A DNA stretch of 64,000 nt from Penelope pileata (taxonomy: Eukaryota; Chordata; Aves; Galliformes; Cracidae), in the NCBI GenBank assembly GCA_013396635.1, contig WBMW01005650.1, positions 790,851 to 854,850 on the forward strand, in the 5' to 3' direction. Position 1 is the stretch's first letter. Each line of letters opens with the position of its first letter. The notes beneath the pieces were generated by a model that was given only the letters and a program-made list of their open reading frames with translations, had not been told where the DNA came from and did no database searches. A program made the translations under genes and the position numbers. Of this stretch, positions 50,744 to 63,779 are shown in pieces.

Positions 50744-53700
50744 CTAGGACAGGCAAAGAGAAACGATCCGACTTAGTGCTTATGGATTTTATCAAAATAC
50801 ACCAACATTCAACAAGAACTGGCACTAAAGAAAATAAACGGTAACCCAAGACAGAATTCCTAACCTCGTCAGTTACCCCGTAACTGCTCTTATTCAGACT
50901 GCCCCACTCTGCACGGCAGAGTGCTAAGGTACGACAATCACTTTTGAAGGCATCCTTTCCATGCCTGGTGGCTACAGAGCACTAAGGTATGACAACCACT
51001 TTTTAAGGCATCCTCTACAGTGTGTCATAAACAGAAGTAACCCATCCTGCTCTAGTTGGCATGGCCTTCACTCCCATTTTCCCGCTCCAGTGCTTGGGGT
51101 GGATCAGTCTGAGAGTGCCAGAGAGGAAAAAAATCCACATCTCAGCATGAGATTCTATGACAGAAAGAAGAAATAGTCATGATACCTCTCAGACTTACCG
51201 GTAGTGATTAACCAAGAAAAACCCAACAACAAAACTACTGCTGCCTTCCACAGCTTCAAAGATCACTAATCGTGTTTCTTGCCCGCTGGTGTTCACAGCC
51301 CCGTTTATTTATGACCACGATACGTGTAGTGCCCTTTTCATGAGCTGTCCACCTGCTGCTCTACCACTTCTGCTACACAGGTGATAACTTCTCTGGTCAC
51401 CCCAAGACAAGGGAACAGCCCTCAGTCACAGATCATGTTCCAAGTAAGACAACTCAAGATGGTAGAAACCAACTCCATGCATGCTGTTTCCACAGGGCAG
51501 AGAGAAAACCTCTTTGATCAGCTACAATAAAGCCACTACGAACCTAATTCTTGAGGCTCTTCTTAACTTCACAGCAGGATATTTCTGACCAAACCCTTTT
51601 GAGCTCTTAGAAGTACAATGCTATGGTGAAGGACAGCCTTGGCTTCTTTGAATATACCCTTCCTCCATGTGCCTTTTTTCTCCCCCTTTCTTTTCAAAGG
51701 AGGTAGCTACAGCACCAGCCATGGCAAAGTGGATCACACATCGATAAAAAGAGCCCAAGCCATTCAGTACCCACAAGGCTGCAGAGCAACATACACTTCA
51801 TGCTGCACTCAGGAGCCTCTCCTGCCATCCTGTGTGGTCAAGGTCTCAGCAACTCAACCTCTATGGCAGACAAACCTGCGTTAGCACTACTTTAGCCTGG
51901 AATGCTTTTGAACTGTGCCTCAACACGCTCAAAACTCCATGTGGATAGAACCCTAAGCTGTTTTTGTTTCGTATTGTAATAGTTTGTCTCGGCTACACAC
52001 ACTGCATCATAACTTCTTCCACATATAAGTGCCAAGTGCAGTTATGCCAGGAGAAAAGGTAGAATAGAAAGAAAACCCACATTTACCCTGAAAGCATGAT
52101 ACTTTTGAGAAGAGCTAAAAGATGTTTATTATTCTGTATGCCTACCAAAGCTTCTGATCCCTGACCAGTGTCTGAATCAGATATATTAACAAGCTCCTAC
52201 TTCAAGAAAGAGAAAAATCCTTGACACACTTGGCCTAAGAATGCTGAGTGGCCAGGACAGACGCTGCAGCTACGAGGGCTGAGCACCAGCCCTGGAGACC
52301 TTGAAGAGACAACTTCAGAAAGATATTGCCTCCTAGACACCCAGAAAAAGGGGAAAAAAAAAAAAAGGAAGGGCTAAGGCGTAGTTACAAGACCTTATGC
52401 AAAAAGACAACTTAAAAATGCCACAGCTCACAATCTGCCTAACTGTGGAAGAATATAATCCATGCTTGGTACGTCTGTTTGACATCAAATTCCCTGAGCG
52501 TGTGCATTTCTGCTTTTGCACCTGCCAGAAATGCTGTGGCAGGTGTAATGGAGGTAGATGTCACTCTACAGTTTTTGTGGTCTCTTAGGGACATGAACTG
52601 GGAATGAGGTTGCTGTAGTATTTGCTTCTCTGCATACACTGCAATGGGCCTTAAAAGGTAGAGTACCTATCTGGGAAGTAAGGATGGACAGTGTTTGGGA
52701 AAAAAGAAAAAAAAGAGACCATAAATTAAGAGAAACTTCAGTGACTTTTTAAGAAGTAGTCTAAATGTTTTCCTACACTGCCAGGAACGAGGAGTTCTGT
52801 ACAGATAAGCAAGCACCAGGCCTTCCCTCTCAGGTACACACAAGCAACCTAGCACAGAGAGCTGCAGAAAAAGCACTCGTGCTTTCCTTTTTGCCTCCAT
52901 CAGTGGGTATATCCAGTGAACTGCAATAGCTGCAAGAGTAATTTGAAAGCGGCAATCGCATCTGAAGCATAAAATTGGCCATCAATTTGTTGTTTTCCAA
53001 TAGAGGGAAATTACTTGTTGAAATAGCTTAGAGGTGTTTCACTTAGCCTGACTCACGAAAAGGTTGTTCAAAATTAATAGAAACGGCACGGAACCCAATG
53101 CACAAATTGAAAACAATCAATAAGAATCCTTTCTATAAGCCCTGAGGTTTAAACAGCGGCGTTTCTACATGCGCAGTAGAACAGGACACTTCAGCACCAT
53201 GGGTCCAGACATCCCTCAACAGAAAGCAGCGAGTATTTTGGCAGCATCATCTCTAAGAGTGGCCAGAAAAAGATAAAGGCACTAAGGAGAAAGCAGTTTC
53301 AATTCAGAACATCTATTAGAGCCAACTGCCAGTTTAGAATCTTTCCCAGACACAATGCCACAAAAATTACAGCTTCTGTCACTGTAACACCATTTGGTGA
53401 GCACTGTCTACAATTTATGTTCTTAAACAGAAGCAGCCCCACGCACTTGGCCTAACCTGGTACAGCTTTGGGAATCCCCTACTCCAAGCAAAGTCCTGGT
53501 GAGCTGTGGTTGCTCAGAATCTTGATGTCCACCTGTTGCAACCATGCAAGATGATTCATGACACAGCTAGAAGAACAGATACCATCAGCTGTTAACCTGT
53601 TCCAACACATTTCCTCACACAACTGCTTTCAGTTGTTCTGCCAAAATTTAACTTGGAGCCACTCAATTAATTTCACCGGTGTCTGCAGCAGACTTGTTCA

Positions 53701-56700
53701 TTTTCTATGCAAGACGAGAACCCTTGCACAGCTCTGCCAAACTTGTCAGCCTCTGCTGTTCCCTTCTGGGCTAGAAACTGTGTCAGCAACTGCTTCCAAA
53801 GAGCTTGGGAAAGTGGCTAAAAAATAGAAGACCTCTCCTAAAAATGGGAAAGGTATTCCACAACCCAGGACCCTAATGAGATTGAGGCAAAGTTCACCTG
53901 AAGCAGACTTAGGTCTCACTTGTAGCAGACTTGGACAAGGTCCACCGCTCACACAGCTTGGCTAAAGTTTTCCACATTAAGCATCTGCCTCAAGATGCCG
54001 TGCTTTCTTCTCCAGTAAGATAGCATTACTTCAGTCAAAACAGCACAGCTCCTTCCAAGAATGCGGTTAGGGAAAACAACATGTTGTTTTGACCATGGTG
54101 GGGTGGGAAGGGGGTGGGGAGATAAGGAATGATAAAAAAGAGCCTGAAAAGCTCTTCCTTAGAAAAGCATTAATGCTCCTGCACACAGCAACGTGGATGG
54201 AGAATTTGGCAGTGGACAGGAGGCCTGTTTATCAGGGATGCAGCCATTGCCTTTTTCCTGAAAACCACACATGGCAAGCTATAGCCCTTTAAAGAAAAAA
54301 CAACAGCAACCAAAAAAACCCAAACATTTTCTGCACGTTCAAAGTAGAATTTTTAACAAATACAACCTCTGGGAGTCCAACACCAAACAGCTCAAATCAA
54401 ACTATGTAAGCCCACACCCTACAATGACTTAACACGAACCCTTCGCTCCAGCAACTGCATGGAAGATGATTCCTCAACTTAGAGCAGACAGAAACAACAC
54501 CAGAGCCATGTGCAGGGTGCCTGCTTCTGGCTGCCATGTGCCTAAGAGGACACAAAACTGCAGCTGTTCTCTTCAGAGGAAAGATGACAAAAGAACACAG
54601 GAAACAAAAAGGCTGTGTAGAGACAAGTTGCCCGATCAGGCAGTTAGGAAGCAGAGGACTGGACCCTCAGATTTCCTCTAGGCAAGGAGAAAACACTCGC
54701 TGTTAGATTAGGGCCTGGAAAGATGTCCTTTGGGTTACAAAAACTGAAATCTTATGATGGAAAGGAAAACAGAGCCTAGATCAAGAGTATGTTAAAGCAA
54801 AGACAGGAGCTCACAGAAGCATAACTAGCATGCTTTCTCTAGCCTTGAATAGATCACAAAATTCGCTCATCCCTCCGCTGCTGTCAGCAGATGCATCTGA
54901 AGCGCATCAGAATCCTCCCAATACACCTCCACCACTGCCAGTCACACCCCTCTGAGCTCTGGCAGCACTTGCTTTGTCCCTCCATTCAGAAACACTTCTG
55001 TTGTTCCCTTCTCCACTGTTTTCGCCCTTTGCAACCTGCATTAAGTTCTTGCAACTTTATTCCTCCTGTGTAGAAAAGCAGTTGTAGCTAACGCTACACT
55101 GCCTGACACAAGAGTTCTCAAACAGGAGAGAGAGGGCCAAAAGGACAAAAACATCTAAAGGTACCAGGTGTCCATTATGATCTAGCTTAAGCCATATTAA
55201 CATGCAAGAGAGCAGCTGCATGGAAAAGTGGGAAACTATCCAGTTCCCTATGCAGCTGCACAAACACCTGAGCTGGCACAGGGGACAGCTAGCACAGCAA
55301 CAGGACAGAGCAGGCAGGAAAACAAAACTATTTCTTTAGGATGCAGCAACAACTTAAAATATTTGCAGTGCTGCAGCCTAACTCTGCACTTTATCAAACA
55401 GCTAAGTCAACAGAAGTGGGATCTAGCCCACGAGGGGAACTTTTGCCTAGGCAATCTAATAAAAAGAATAACAATCCCCTCAAACCAAAGTTCACTTTAA
55501 AATGCTGCCGCTGCAAAATTCCCAAAGCCAACACAGAGGTATTGGTAGGAACACGTAGACAGGGCTGCCTCTTTTCAGACAGCTTACAGCCTGGTTGCCT
55601 TAAGCCAACCACACAAGCTTCCCCAAGACTACTGAAATGCTGGGAAAAACATACCCATGCCTGCTCTAGGGTGAGTGTTTTCTGAACAACACAAAATGCA
55701 GTCAGGTCACATCCACATTTCGTGGAAGATGTTACCAAAAAAAGCTGTGGTACAAGTTCTGTGAGATGTTACTGCGATCTCACAGGTCATCCTAATTAAC
55801 AGAAGGGCTTAGGAACTGAACATGCTCTCACGTGCTGCTTCCCAGCAAAAACTGTGGTATTTAGCCCCAGCTGCTAGCTCTGTCTGTGTGAGCAGAAGGA
55901 AAAAGCATCCTGCTTCTTAAGAGCACTCAAGCCCAGCTGTTAGCCTGGATCAGACTCACATTGCAGCACCTGCCCAAAATAGAACTGGGTGGCAGGCTTC
56001 TGTGCCTTCACTGGCTGCCTATGGCTCTGCAGCCAAGGGAATCAGGAAAAAACCTGAACTCCAAAACCAAATTGCAAGCATCTTGTCAGTGATTCTGCTA
56101 AGAAAGCAGGCACTGCAGGTTGCAGACATCATGAAAATCCCCTCCATACAGCCAACAACCTTCTAATTTTCAAGGCTGAAATACGACAAAACCTGAATAG
56201 CTGTTTGCAAATGAAACACTATCGTGTCATTCTCACAAAGCCACCACACAAACACTGACCCAATATCCTGTGCTGCTGTTGCTTACAATAAGACTTGCAG
56301 TACTAAAGCCTCTCAAAAGCAGAGCAGCGAAGTTTTTAACTCTGCACATCTGGGGCAGGGGTCACAGCTGCTGGAGTTATCTGGTGTTTGAAATACAGGC
56401 AAATGTGGTTCATTTGCAACAGCCAATCTAAGCAGCCAGAGAGAAACACTTTAGGGACAGCAATCACAGCAAAGTGACCAAGTGAGGCCAAACAAACCAT
56501 AAAAGGCTTCAACGAACATCTTAACAGTGCCTCTGAAACCACTCAACTCAGGGAAAATATTTTAAGAACAGTAGAGCGAAATTACAAGATCCTTCCCTTC
56601 CATCCTTCAGATGTTCCTCAGGACAGAAGTTAGAACCACTCAAGCTGACGTGACACACGCTGCCTGGAAGAGATGGTTGCTCAAAGAACACAGGCTGATG

Positions 56701-59700
56701 TGGTTTGTGACGTGCTGACAACACACTGGTGACATTGCCCCTTGCTTCCCTGCTGGGGATACCCATTCATCACGTAGTCACGTAAGCTCCCACTACTCCT
56801 CAAACACAGAACAGCTTCGCAAACATCCCTGTTACCTTGGCAAGCCTGCTATGTAGGACCACGAATCCTTCTGAGGACTGTAGGTCTCCACTGAAGAAAG
56901 TGCCCCGTTTTCATTCCTGCCACCAACAGCTACCAGCATGTCGGTAATAGCTCCCAGGTAGAAATCTACACGACGTTGTCTCATGGAGGCAACCTGTCAA
57001 GAAATAACACGTTGACATCTTCAAACATCTGGGAAGCAAACTGACCTAATGTATATTCCTGCCTGAGGATAGTTGCTTCTTCCCATTTATTTGCAAATAA
57101 AAGCTATTATTTTTTACCCATTACGTTCATAGAATACTTTCTGTTTTTCCTGCAGGAGCATGTTACATAGCACTTCTTTTCAAAAAAGGAAACAACAAGG
57201 AGCATCAGAGAGACAGGTCACTCTATAAATGTTTAGTTTTCCAAGGACCACCTTCCCAAACTCTACAAGTAATGTACATTGGAAGCACTCAAGAAACCAC
57301 AACTGAACCTCAAGGGATGATTGGTTCAAAACAGGGGAACAATGTAATATGGTACAGGTCCTGCACTGGCTGCAGAGTTCTATGGCAGGACTGTAAGTGA
57401 ATTTTTGTTCTAAGACAGCACAGAGACATTTGGCAAATGTCAGAGAAGTTTTCCTTTTGCATCAGATCCATTTTTTTTATTTATTTATATGTGCTACTGC
57501 TTGGAAAAGATGAGCTGTGCCATCACCTCTAAGTCCATTTTAGCATTGTTCCCAAAAGTTATCCAAAGGGTAGCATGTAGATGCTGACCAGGAATTTTAC
57601 CAGTTAGATGCCCAATTCCCAAGTGAGGTTGAAAATCTGCCCCAAACTTTTTAGTTGCATGCATAACTTAAGCATTCCCACAAAGGACTCAAGTAGCTGC
57701 TTCTCCACTTAAATAACTCAAATTTCCATTTACAAGTGTTGCCACGTCAGGTATTCTAACGAGCCCTCTCCTTCCACCAAAAAGAAGCAAACACTCTAAA
57801 CATTAAGGACTTTATCTAGAGAAATAATGCAGCTTAAGTCTCACCTTTATCCACTGGTTACAGCGGGGATCATACCTATATAGGAGATTTGAAGCTGCAT
57901 CCCCTCCATTGTCTCTCGAAAAGCTGCCTCCAGCTATGAAGATGAAGCCTCCCAAGACCGCGACGCAGTGGTGACTTCGTCTGGCTGGGAGAGGGGTCTC
58001 TGCGACCCACTGCCCCTTCCTGACATCCAAGAAGCAAGTATCATCGCTCAGTTCCAGGCAGCGCTCGGAAACCTCCCCCCCCACAAAGAGGAGCCTTTCC
58101 TCACAGGTTCGCAGAGCTGTCCGTTTGTTTTGCAGCACTGGCTGAGCAGTGACGTTGTTATGGTAGTTTACTGCTTCCTCTATAAAGCCCTCACAGTTTG
58201 CTTCTTTGGGAAGAAGAGAGCACACAGCAGGCTTGACTCGATGGAGGAGATCGCTTTTAGGTATCAAGGGAAAGTGAATGTTATCCAGAACCTGGTAAGC
58301 CTCGTTCTCCCTCTCTGGGTACTGCGTAAGCCACTGCAAGGCAGCCTGCAGCAAGTCGTGCTCACACTCCTGCTGCACATTGCTGCTGTCCAGATACTGG
58401 CACAACTTCTGCAAGGAAATGTTCTGCAGGAAGTCCGGGGTGAAAGACAGAGTGCCAAAGTTCTGCAGGATGAAAGAATCGATGTAGGAGTCAAGGCGCT
58501 TCAGGTTGTAGATAGAGGCTAGCTCTTGGAGATACAAATAGTTCTCCTCGCTGACTTCATTCTCAAGATACTCACAACAGAAGTCAACAACCTTCCAGAT
58601 CTGCAGCAAGTGAGCTGTTTCGAGCACGTAGTCAATATTGCCTCCATCTAAAGACAGCTCACTGCCATAAAGGAAGTCCACCACAGCCTTGAGACCAATG
58701 TAAGAGGCTCCAAAAAGTTCAACTTCTTTTTGGTGGGCTTCTCGCATGCCAATGGTGAACATGGAGTTGAAGTAGTCGCTGCAAACAGCCAGGAGGTTCC
58801 GATGGGCAGGGACTCTCTGTTCATCCACCACAAGGACAATATCACAGAAGAGGCCCCGGTGCCTCTGTTCATTCAGACTCTGAAGAACGAGACTAGAGTG
58901 GTCATCCCACCTGTACACCTGGAACAAACACAAAGTACTATCAGACATGTTGTCCTCACCAAGATAAATGTCAGTGTTCACGAGGCATTTTCCCATTGGA
59001 TGTATTCACACGTGAGAAAAAGTTGCTCATGTTGCACATTTACAACAAATTCTGATTTGAAACTGTTGGCACACAACACAGGATAAGCCCAAGCTCCTCA
59101 CCCCCACTTTGAACGGCCTATGCATGCTCTTACCACTTCCTGCTGCTCATGGTTGCTATAATTCACTCCTACTTCCTCCACAACGCTGCACTGGAACCTC
59201 CTCCCTGATGATTTACACAGGCATGATTTTCTGAAACTTCCACTCATTGTCTTCAAGATATCTTGCTGACATTTCCTTTCTTTCTTGTCCCCCCAATGAC
59301 TTCTTACAGAGTTCTTCACAACAAGGCTACTCACTAAATATTTGGAGCAGGAGACACACACACAACAGTATGCCAAATCTTCATTCAGCCCATGAATTGT
59401 TTGGGTTAGTGCTTATTTGACAGCTACCCCCTCCTAAATCTTTTCAGGATAGTGCAGGGGTAAGCTCATTAAGGTAAAATTCCTCTCTTTCTTTCCATAT
59501 TATTCCACACACACAGCATTCAAAAATAATAGCTGTTTGTGCAAAGACATACACATGGATAACTTACTCCCATAAGATTACTACATGGTTCCAGAAGCTG
59601 AGCTAGTTTTTGTTTTTATGAACAAGGCTAAATATTTTTCTTCTAAAGAAAGGGGAAAATGCCCTCAGAACATGTCTGTTAAGTGCCCTTCTGGGAATGC

Positions 59701-62700
59701 TTTGGTCCAGGCATTCTTCCCTGTAGCTCTCTATGTGCCATGGAGCTTCTAAAGCAAGCAGCGTTCCTTCCTTCTCACAAACTCTTGTTACCAGCCTTAA
59801 GAAGAACCAAAATGGAGATGTTTTGTTACCCCTTGAATGTCCTGCAGAACACTTACTGAAGGGGCTAGTCACTGCAGTATGTCAAGTGATACCACTTTTG
59901 GGACCATCCTTCCAAAGGAATTAAATGCTCTTTGGTACAGTTAGCTTATGAGCTCTCTTAATAAAAGCCAGGATAAGTTAAATGCAAATACACAACTTTA
60001 ATTACCAAATCCAAAACAGACAGTTGTAGAGCCTGTAAGAACATGCAAGTGAAATGAAAGGAGGTGGAAAGGAAGCATGTCTTTATTGTACCTGCGTTAG
60101 CTCTAAACAGCTCTGGCTGTAAGACTGGATCTTGCCCAGTTCTATACCTTCAGAATGCATTCCTAGAAGTGACACCCTGAAAATGTGTCTCAGCCCACAT
60201 CCATATTGGAAATGGTCACACACACGGCCTGGGGTCTCTTCAAGTCTCCCAGACATTCAGCCCTTCCTTTCCTAGACAACAGCTTCTCACTTACTGCTTC
60301 AGAAATCCTAAAGATCCTTGCCATCCCCAGGTTCCTAAGCAGAAATCACATCATTATTTCTGTCAGGCTAAGCTATTGATAGGTTGATTAAACCACAGTG
60401 AGACAACTTCTCTACCCCCCTGGATGAGAAAAGTTCAAGCACTAGGGCTGAGTTCTTTCCCCTGCATGCAAACTTCACTCTAGATATGCACTGTGTACAT
60501 AATTTGGTAATCATATTTTCATACAGCGAGATAACCAGGATTAACATGCACAGCTCACCACTGTCCAGACACGATGGCAGCCAATCACCCTGAGCTAATA
60601 CCAACTTTGGGAGCCTGAACTCCCACATGTGTCTTTTAGCAGCTGGTGGTATAGTGGCAGGCAGTCTGCCAAAGATTAAACCCAAATTACTAACCAAATG
60701 TGTTGCAATAGAGAAGGTTCAGCCATGCAGCAGCATTTCCATTCTGCACAGCAAGACGTGCTTCCCTAAGACGACGCACACAGAAGTAGGTTTGTACAGT
60801 GAAACTGAGCCTGGCCATTTACTTTCAAGTTCAGGTCCCGAATTCACAGTTAAACAGCCCTCCATGTACAACTGGCAGGCTCAGCAAGAACCTGCAAGGG
60901 ACACGGCTGTCCCCTGGGAGCTGACACTTTCTCACCTTGAAGCTAGTCCAAAAAACACCCCTAGATTATTTAACTTTTTAATAAGAATTTGCCTTTTACA
61001 TCCCCACCAAACTGGAAAACTTGAGGGCCACTTCATAATTGTGCTGTATCTGTTGATACTTAGGGGCAGGGGAAGGTGCAGCACACACCTAGGCCTCTGT
61101 CTGCTTCTCTATTTAGACCTCAACTACAAAGGAACTTTTATCAGATGTAGCTTCCCCACTGGATGCTCTTAGCACGATACCCAAGTGGTTTCTCCTTGGT
61201 TTTGCTCATGCTCTCAGTAACTTTGTGCACACAAGCACACAGAGTTAAACCAATCCAACTGAAGGGGCTTCAGTAATTTTAAGTTTTCTGGGCCAAAACT
61301 CTTTAATTTTCACATACTTATTGCCTCATCATATTCTCTGAATTTTAACATGGTACCTATGGCATAGACAAAGTAACTTCCACTGAATAACAACATTGCC
61401 AGAAAGCTGTAACAGGAAAAAAATGCAGGTTTTAAGAACTAGTAAGTTTTCATCTTCATTTTCCTTAGCTTGAGAAATGAAGATGCCACACAGTAGCCCA
61501 AGCAAAGCCCAGGGGGTGGAGGAGGTGGAAGAAGAATAAACATAGCAAAGGACAAGCCATACATTTAACAGCAACTGTAATAAAAAGATAGAGGAGAATA
61601 GACAATATCTGACATCTCACAGCACCCTATTCTGAGCCTGACTCATAGGATAAAGTTCCTGGATTAAGCCAAAACCACATTCCCTCGTCTTTGTAAGCGG
61701 CTGATCATCTCTCTCTAATATTCTCTAATAACACCATTGTGCATAACAAGATTACACCAGGCTGCATGAGTTGCCAGAGATCCCTATTTACTCAGCCAGC
61801 TGTAGAGTCAGCAGCACAATCCTGACCACAACTACGCCTAACAACTTGTGCTCCTAAAGTCCTTGTTGCCATGTGGAACTGCTGCTCCCTCAGAAATGAA
61901 GCACAGCATTACGTGTGGCACCGGAGGGACCCCGAACACGTTACCACATTTCAGCCACTTAGCACATTCACTTGTACAGGGAGCAAACAACATAAGCTGA
62001 TAGCTGCACTTCTCAAAACCAAGACAAATTCCATGATAAATACAACCAGCTTTCTCAAGCTATTTATACTCCGCAGAACAGCTTTAGCATCACCGAGTAA
62101 CTGCAAGTTTCACAGATAGTGACAGCTGCTGTCTAAGCGAGAAAATAAAACAATGCTGTCAAGTTAATTGATTTTTAATATGATGAATTATTCTTACATT
62201 CAGAATAAACCATTGCAATGGCAGACAGGTCCAGCACTCAGGAAAAGATTATATTGCTAGGGATGCATTTAAAAATCAGTTCTGATCATCTTTTATCATT
62301 TGTTATTACAGCTTTTACAATTCTTACTTCTTTTGGGTTCAAACATCTAATTTCTGTCAGATTGTTAATGCAGTACCACTGCTGCTCCGCGATGCAGGTG
62401 AAAATGAGATGTCTCAGTCAAATTTGGTAAGACAGATACAGGCACTGAAAATGTAGCTATTCTAGCAACTGTTGGTAGGGAAAGGTTTGTACCCTGCAGT
62501 GCCTGCAACCTAGTGCTCACACTAGACCTGAAAAGTAGTGGTCACTGGCATGAAATAAAGTGTACATAATAATTACTGCTGAAATTAACATCTTATAAAG
62601 CTTAGGTCATCATCTTGGGCTCAGCTAAGGTGGCCTGCTGCGGATTCCCAACCGAGGCCAATGGATTTTTCAGACAAAGATCTCATACAAAGAAAATTAG

Positions 62701-63270
62701 CCTCAGAAACCTAAGAAAACATCCTGAGCTCACCAGGATAGCTACTGCTTGCAGGATCAAGGCTCCTGCTTTCTACAAAACAAAGATCACATCTGAAAAA
62801 TAATCCTAGCTTTACTCCTGAAACTAGCTTTGATTTTATGAGATGGATCAATATGTAAAATTCCCAAAATAAACACATCTCATTCAGTGAGTGGAGTTTT
62901 GGTGTAGAGAAAACACTGTGCTGTGATGATGTGGGTTTCTTTTTTAAGTTATGAGTCATGATGAGCAGATGCCCATTTGCTGCTGCTGCTTTTCTTTCTT
63001 TTTTTTTTTTTTTTTTGTTTAAAATCCCTAGGTAACAACTTCTTATTTCAAAAATATGTGAGCAGGCAGAGCATTGTTTTCCTGCATCTTTTTAAAAGCT
63101 CAGAATGTCCACTTTCCTCCAAAACAGTCCATCTAAAGGAGAGCCTCTCACCCCCATTCTCGTTTATTTTTCTAGCTTGTTTTTTGGTATACAACAAAAA
63201 ACACACAAACCTTTGAGGATTCACTTATCTTGTGCGGGCGACAAATCCTGGTCTGCCTGGTTCCCTCCAT
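50188..63270 (-). CDS. KLHL36: KLHL36 kelch-like protein, complete in four coding exons
   Basis: Four exons join to 1848 nt, 615 residues plus stop; human KLHL36 has 616. In order: a short N-terminal leader (MEGTRQTRICRPHKISESSK), a BTB domain (about residues 40-150, with GLFCDIVLVVDEQRVPAHRN), a BACK domain (about 155-260), then six kelch repeats marked by FVGGEV, FIAGGS, VAVGGR, YISGGH, YSIGGS and YILGGY. A lysine-rich tail ends KKHQDRGR. BTB-BACK-Kelch proteins act as substrate adaptors of CUL3-RING ubiquitin ligases; the kelch domain binds the substrate, which I cannot name for KLHL36. The gene lies upstream of USP10 in the same orientation, as in human. Confidence 0.96.
50744..56835 (-). 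other. KLHL36: KLHL36 intron between coding exons 3 and 4 (6.1 kb)
   Basis: GTAACA donor, TGCCTGTCCTAG acceptor. Contains a diverged 58-bp tandem duplication at 50917-51018 and a 13-base A run at 52354-52366. Open frames on either strand lack recognisable protein similarity. Confidence 0.85.
50917..51018. repeat. diverged tandem duplication, period 58 bp
   Basis: CAGAGTGCTAAGGTACGACA at 50917 recurs as CAGAGCACTAAGGTATGACA at 50975. The similarity continues for about 44 bp, through CACTTTTGAAGGCATCC and CACTTTTTAAGGCATCC. Several mismatches show that it is not recent. Confidence 0.8.
56836..56993 (-). CDS. KLHL36: KLHL36 third coding exon (residues 379-431), kelch repeat
   Basis: 158 nt, acceptor TTTCTTGACAG, donor CCAAG|GTAACA. 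Encodes VASMRQRRVDFYLGAITDM, then LVAVGGRNENGALSSVETY and SPQKDSWSYIAGLP plus two bases of Arg. It aligns without gaps to the human segment. Confidence 0.95.
56994..57844 (-). other. KLHL36: KLHL36 intron between coding exons 2 and 3
   Basis: GTGAGA donor, TTTCTTGACAG acceptor. 851 bp, nothing else seen. Confidence 0.88.
57845..58918 (-). CDS. KLHL36: KLHL36 second coding exon (residues 21-378): BTB, BACK, first kelch repeats
   Basis: 1074 nt, 358 codons, phase 0 on both sides; acceptor TTTGTTCCAG, donor AAAG|GTGAGA. Encodes VYRWDDHSSLVLQSLNEQR, the full BTB fold (with LLAVCSDYFNSMF and GASYIGLKAVVDFLYGSE), the BACK domain (through LLPKEANCEGFIEEAVNYH), and kelch repeats 1 and 2 ending in RYDPRCNQWIK. 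Opposite-strand open frames across this exon are shadows. Confidence 0.96.
58919..63210 (-). other. KLHL36: KLHL36 intron between coding exons 1 and 2 (4.3 kb)
   Basis: GTTTGT donor, TTTGTTCCAG acceptor. Contains an 18-base T run at 62999-63016. The 78 bases just upstream of the acceptor stay open in the exon frame and include ATG codons. No other gene or RNA seen. Confidence 0.85.
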
Positions 63271-63292
63271 GGTAGGCTGAGCCGCAGAACTT
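63211..63292 (-). CDS. KLHL36: KLHL36 first coding exon (residues 1-20)
   Basis: Acceptor TTGTTCTAG at 63293-63301, 22 nt of 5' UTR, then ATG at 63268-63270 in a strong context (CCTACCATGG), ending TCAAAG|GTTTGT. Coding part is 63211-63270, MEGTRQTRICRPHKISESSK. Human starts [21 protein letters not shown], so the start is well supported, with one Met instead of two. An untranslated exon must lie upstream. Confidence 0.92.
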
Positions 63293-63493
63293 CTAGAACA
63301 AGGGCAGAGAAGTTGTTAGCAGCGTACCAATGACCTCAAAGTGCAAAAAGAACACCTGGTGCTGAATAAATAACAGAAACAAGACAACCTCCAGTTTGAA
63401 AATGTTAGATTTCCCCATTCTTTGATGGGCATTCCTTCCTCTCTTCATCAATGTTGCGTCAACAAGTTGGGTGCATGCTATGGTACAATCGAC

Positions 63494-63712
63494 CACAGAA
63501 TCACAGCACATCCCAGGTTGGAAGGTATCCATAAGGATCACTGAGTCCAGCCCCTGGCTCCACACAAGACCACCCAAAAATCTGAGAGCCTTGTTCAGGT
63601 GCTTCTTGGACCCCAGCAGTGCCCTGGGGAGCCCGTTCCATGCCCACTGCCCTCTGGTGCAGAACCTTTTCCTGATGCCCAGCCTGACCCTCCTGTAGCA
63701 GCTCCATGCCAT
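63494..63712 (-). mobile_element. CR1 non-LTR retroposon, 3' fragment
   Basis: On the plus strand the segment begins CCACAGAATCACAGCA and continues CCCAGGTTGGAAGG, GGATCACTGAGTCCAGCCCC, GGGGAGCCCGTTCCATGCCC and TTTTCCTGATGCCCAGCCTG. This is the characteristic reverse complement of the 3' end of avian CR1 elements, so the element is on the minus strand, like KLHL36. It is 5'-truncated, as is usual for CR1, and has no intact reading frame. The family is recognised from memory. Confidence 0.8.
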
Positions 63713-63779
63713 CAAACTATCGATGCCACAGCTCATCAGATCTGGGTTCTCTGCGTGCTGCTGGTCCCAGCGACAGCTG

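Noticed and set aside
57968..58522. 184-codon plus-strand open frame
   Set aside because: Antisense shadow of the KLHL36 BTB/BACK exon, a GC-balanced coding region that keeps the opposite frame open.
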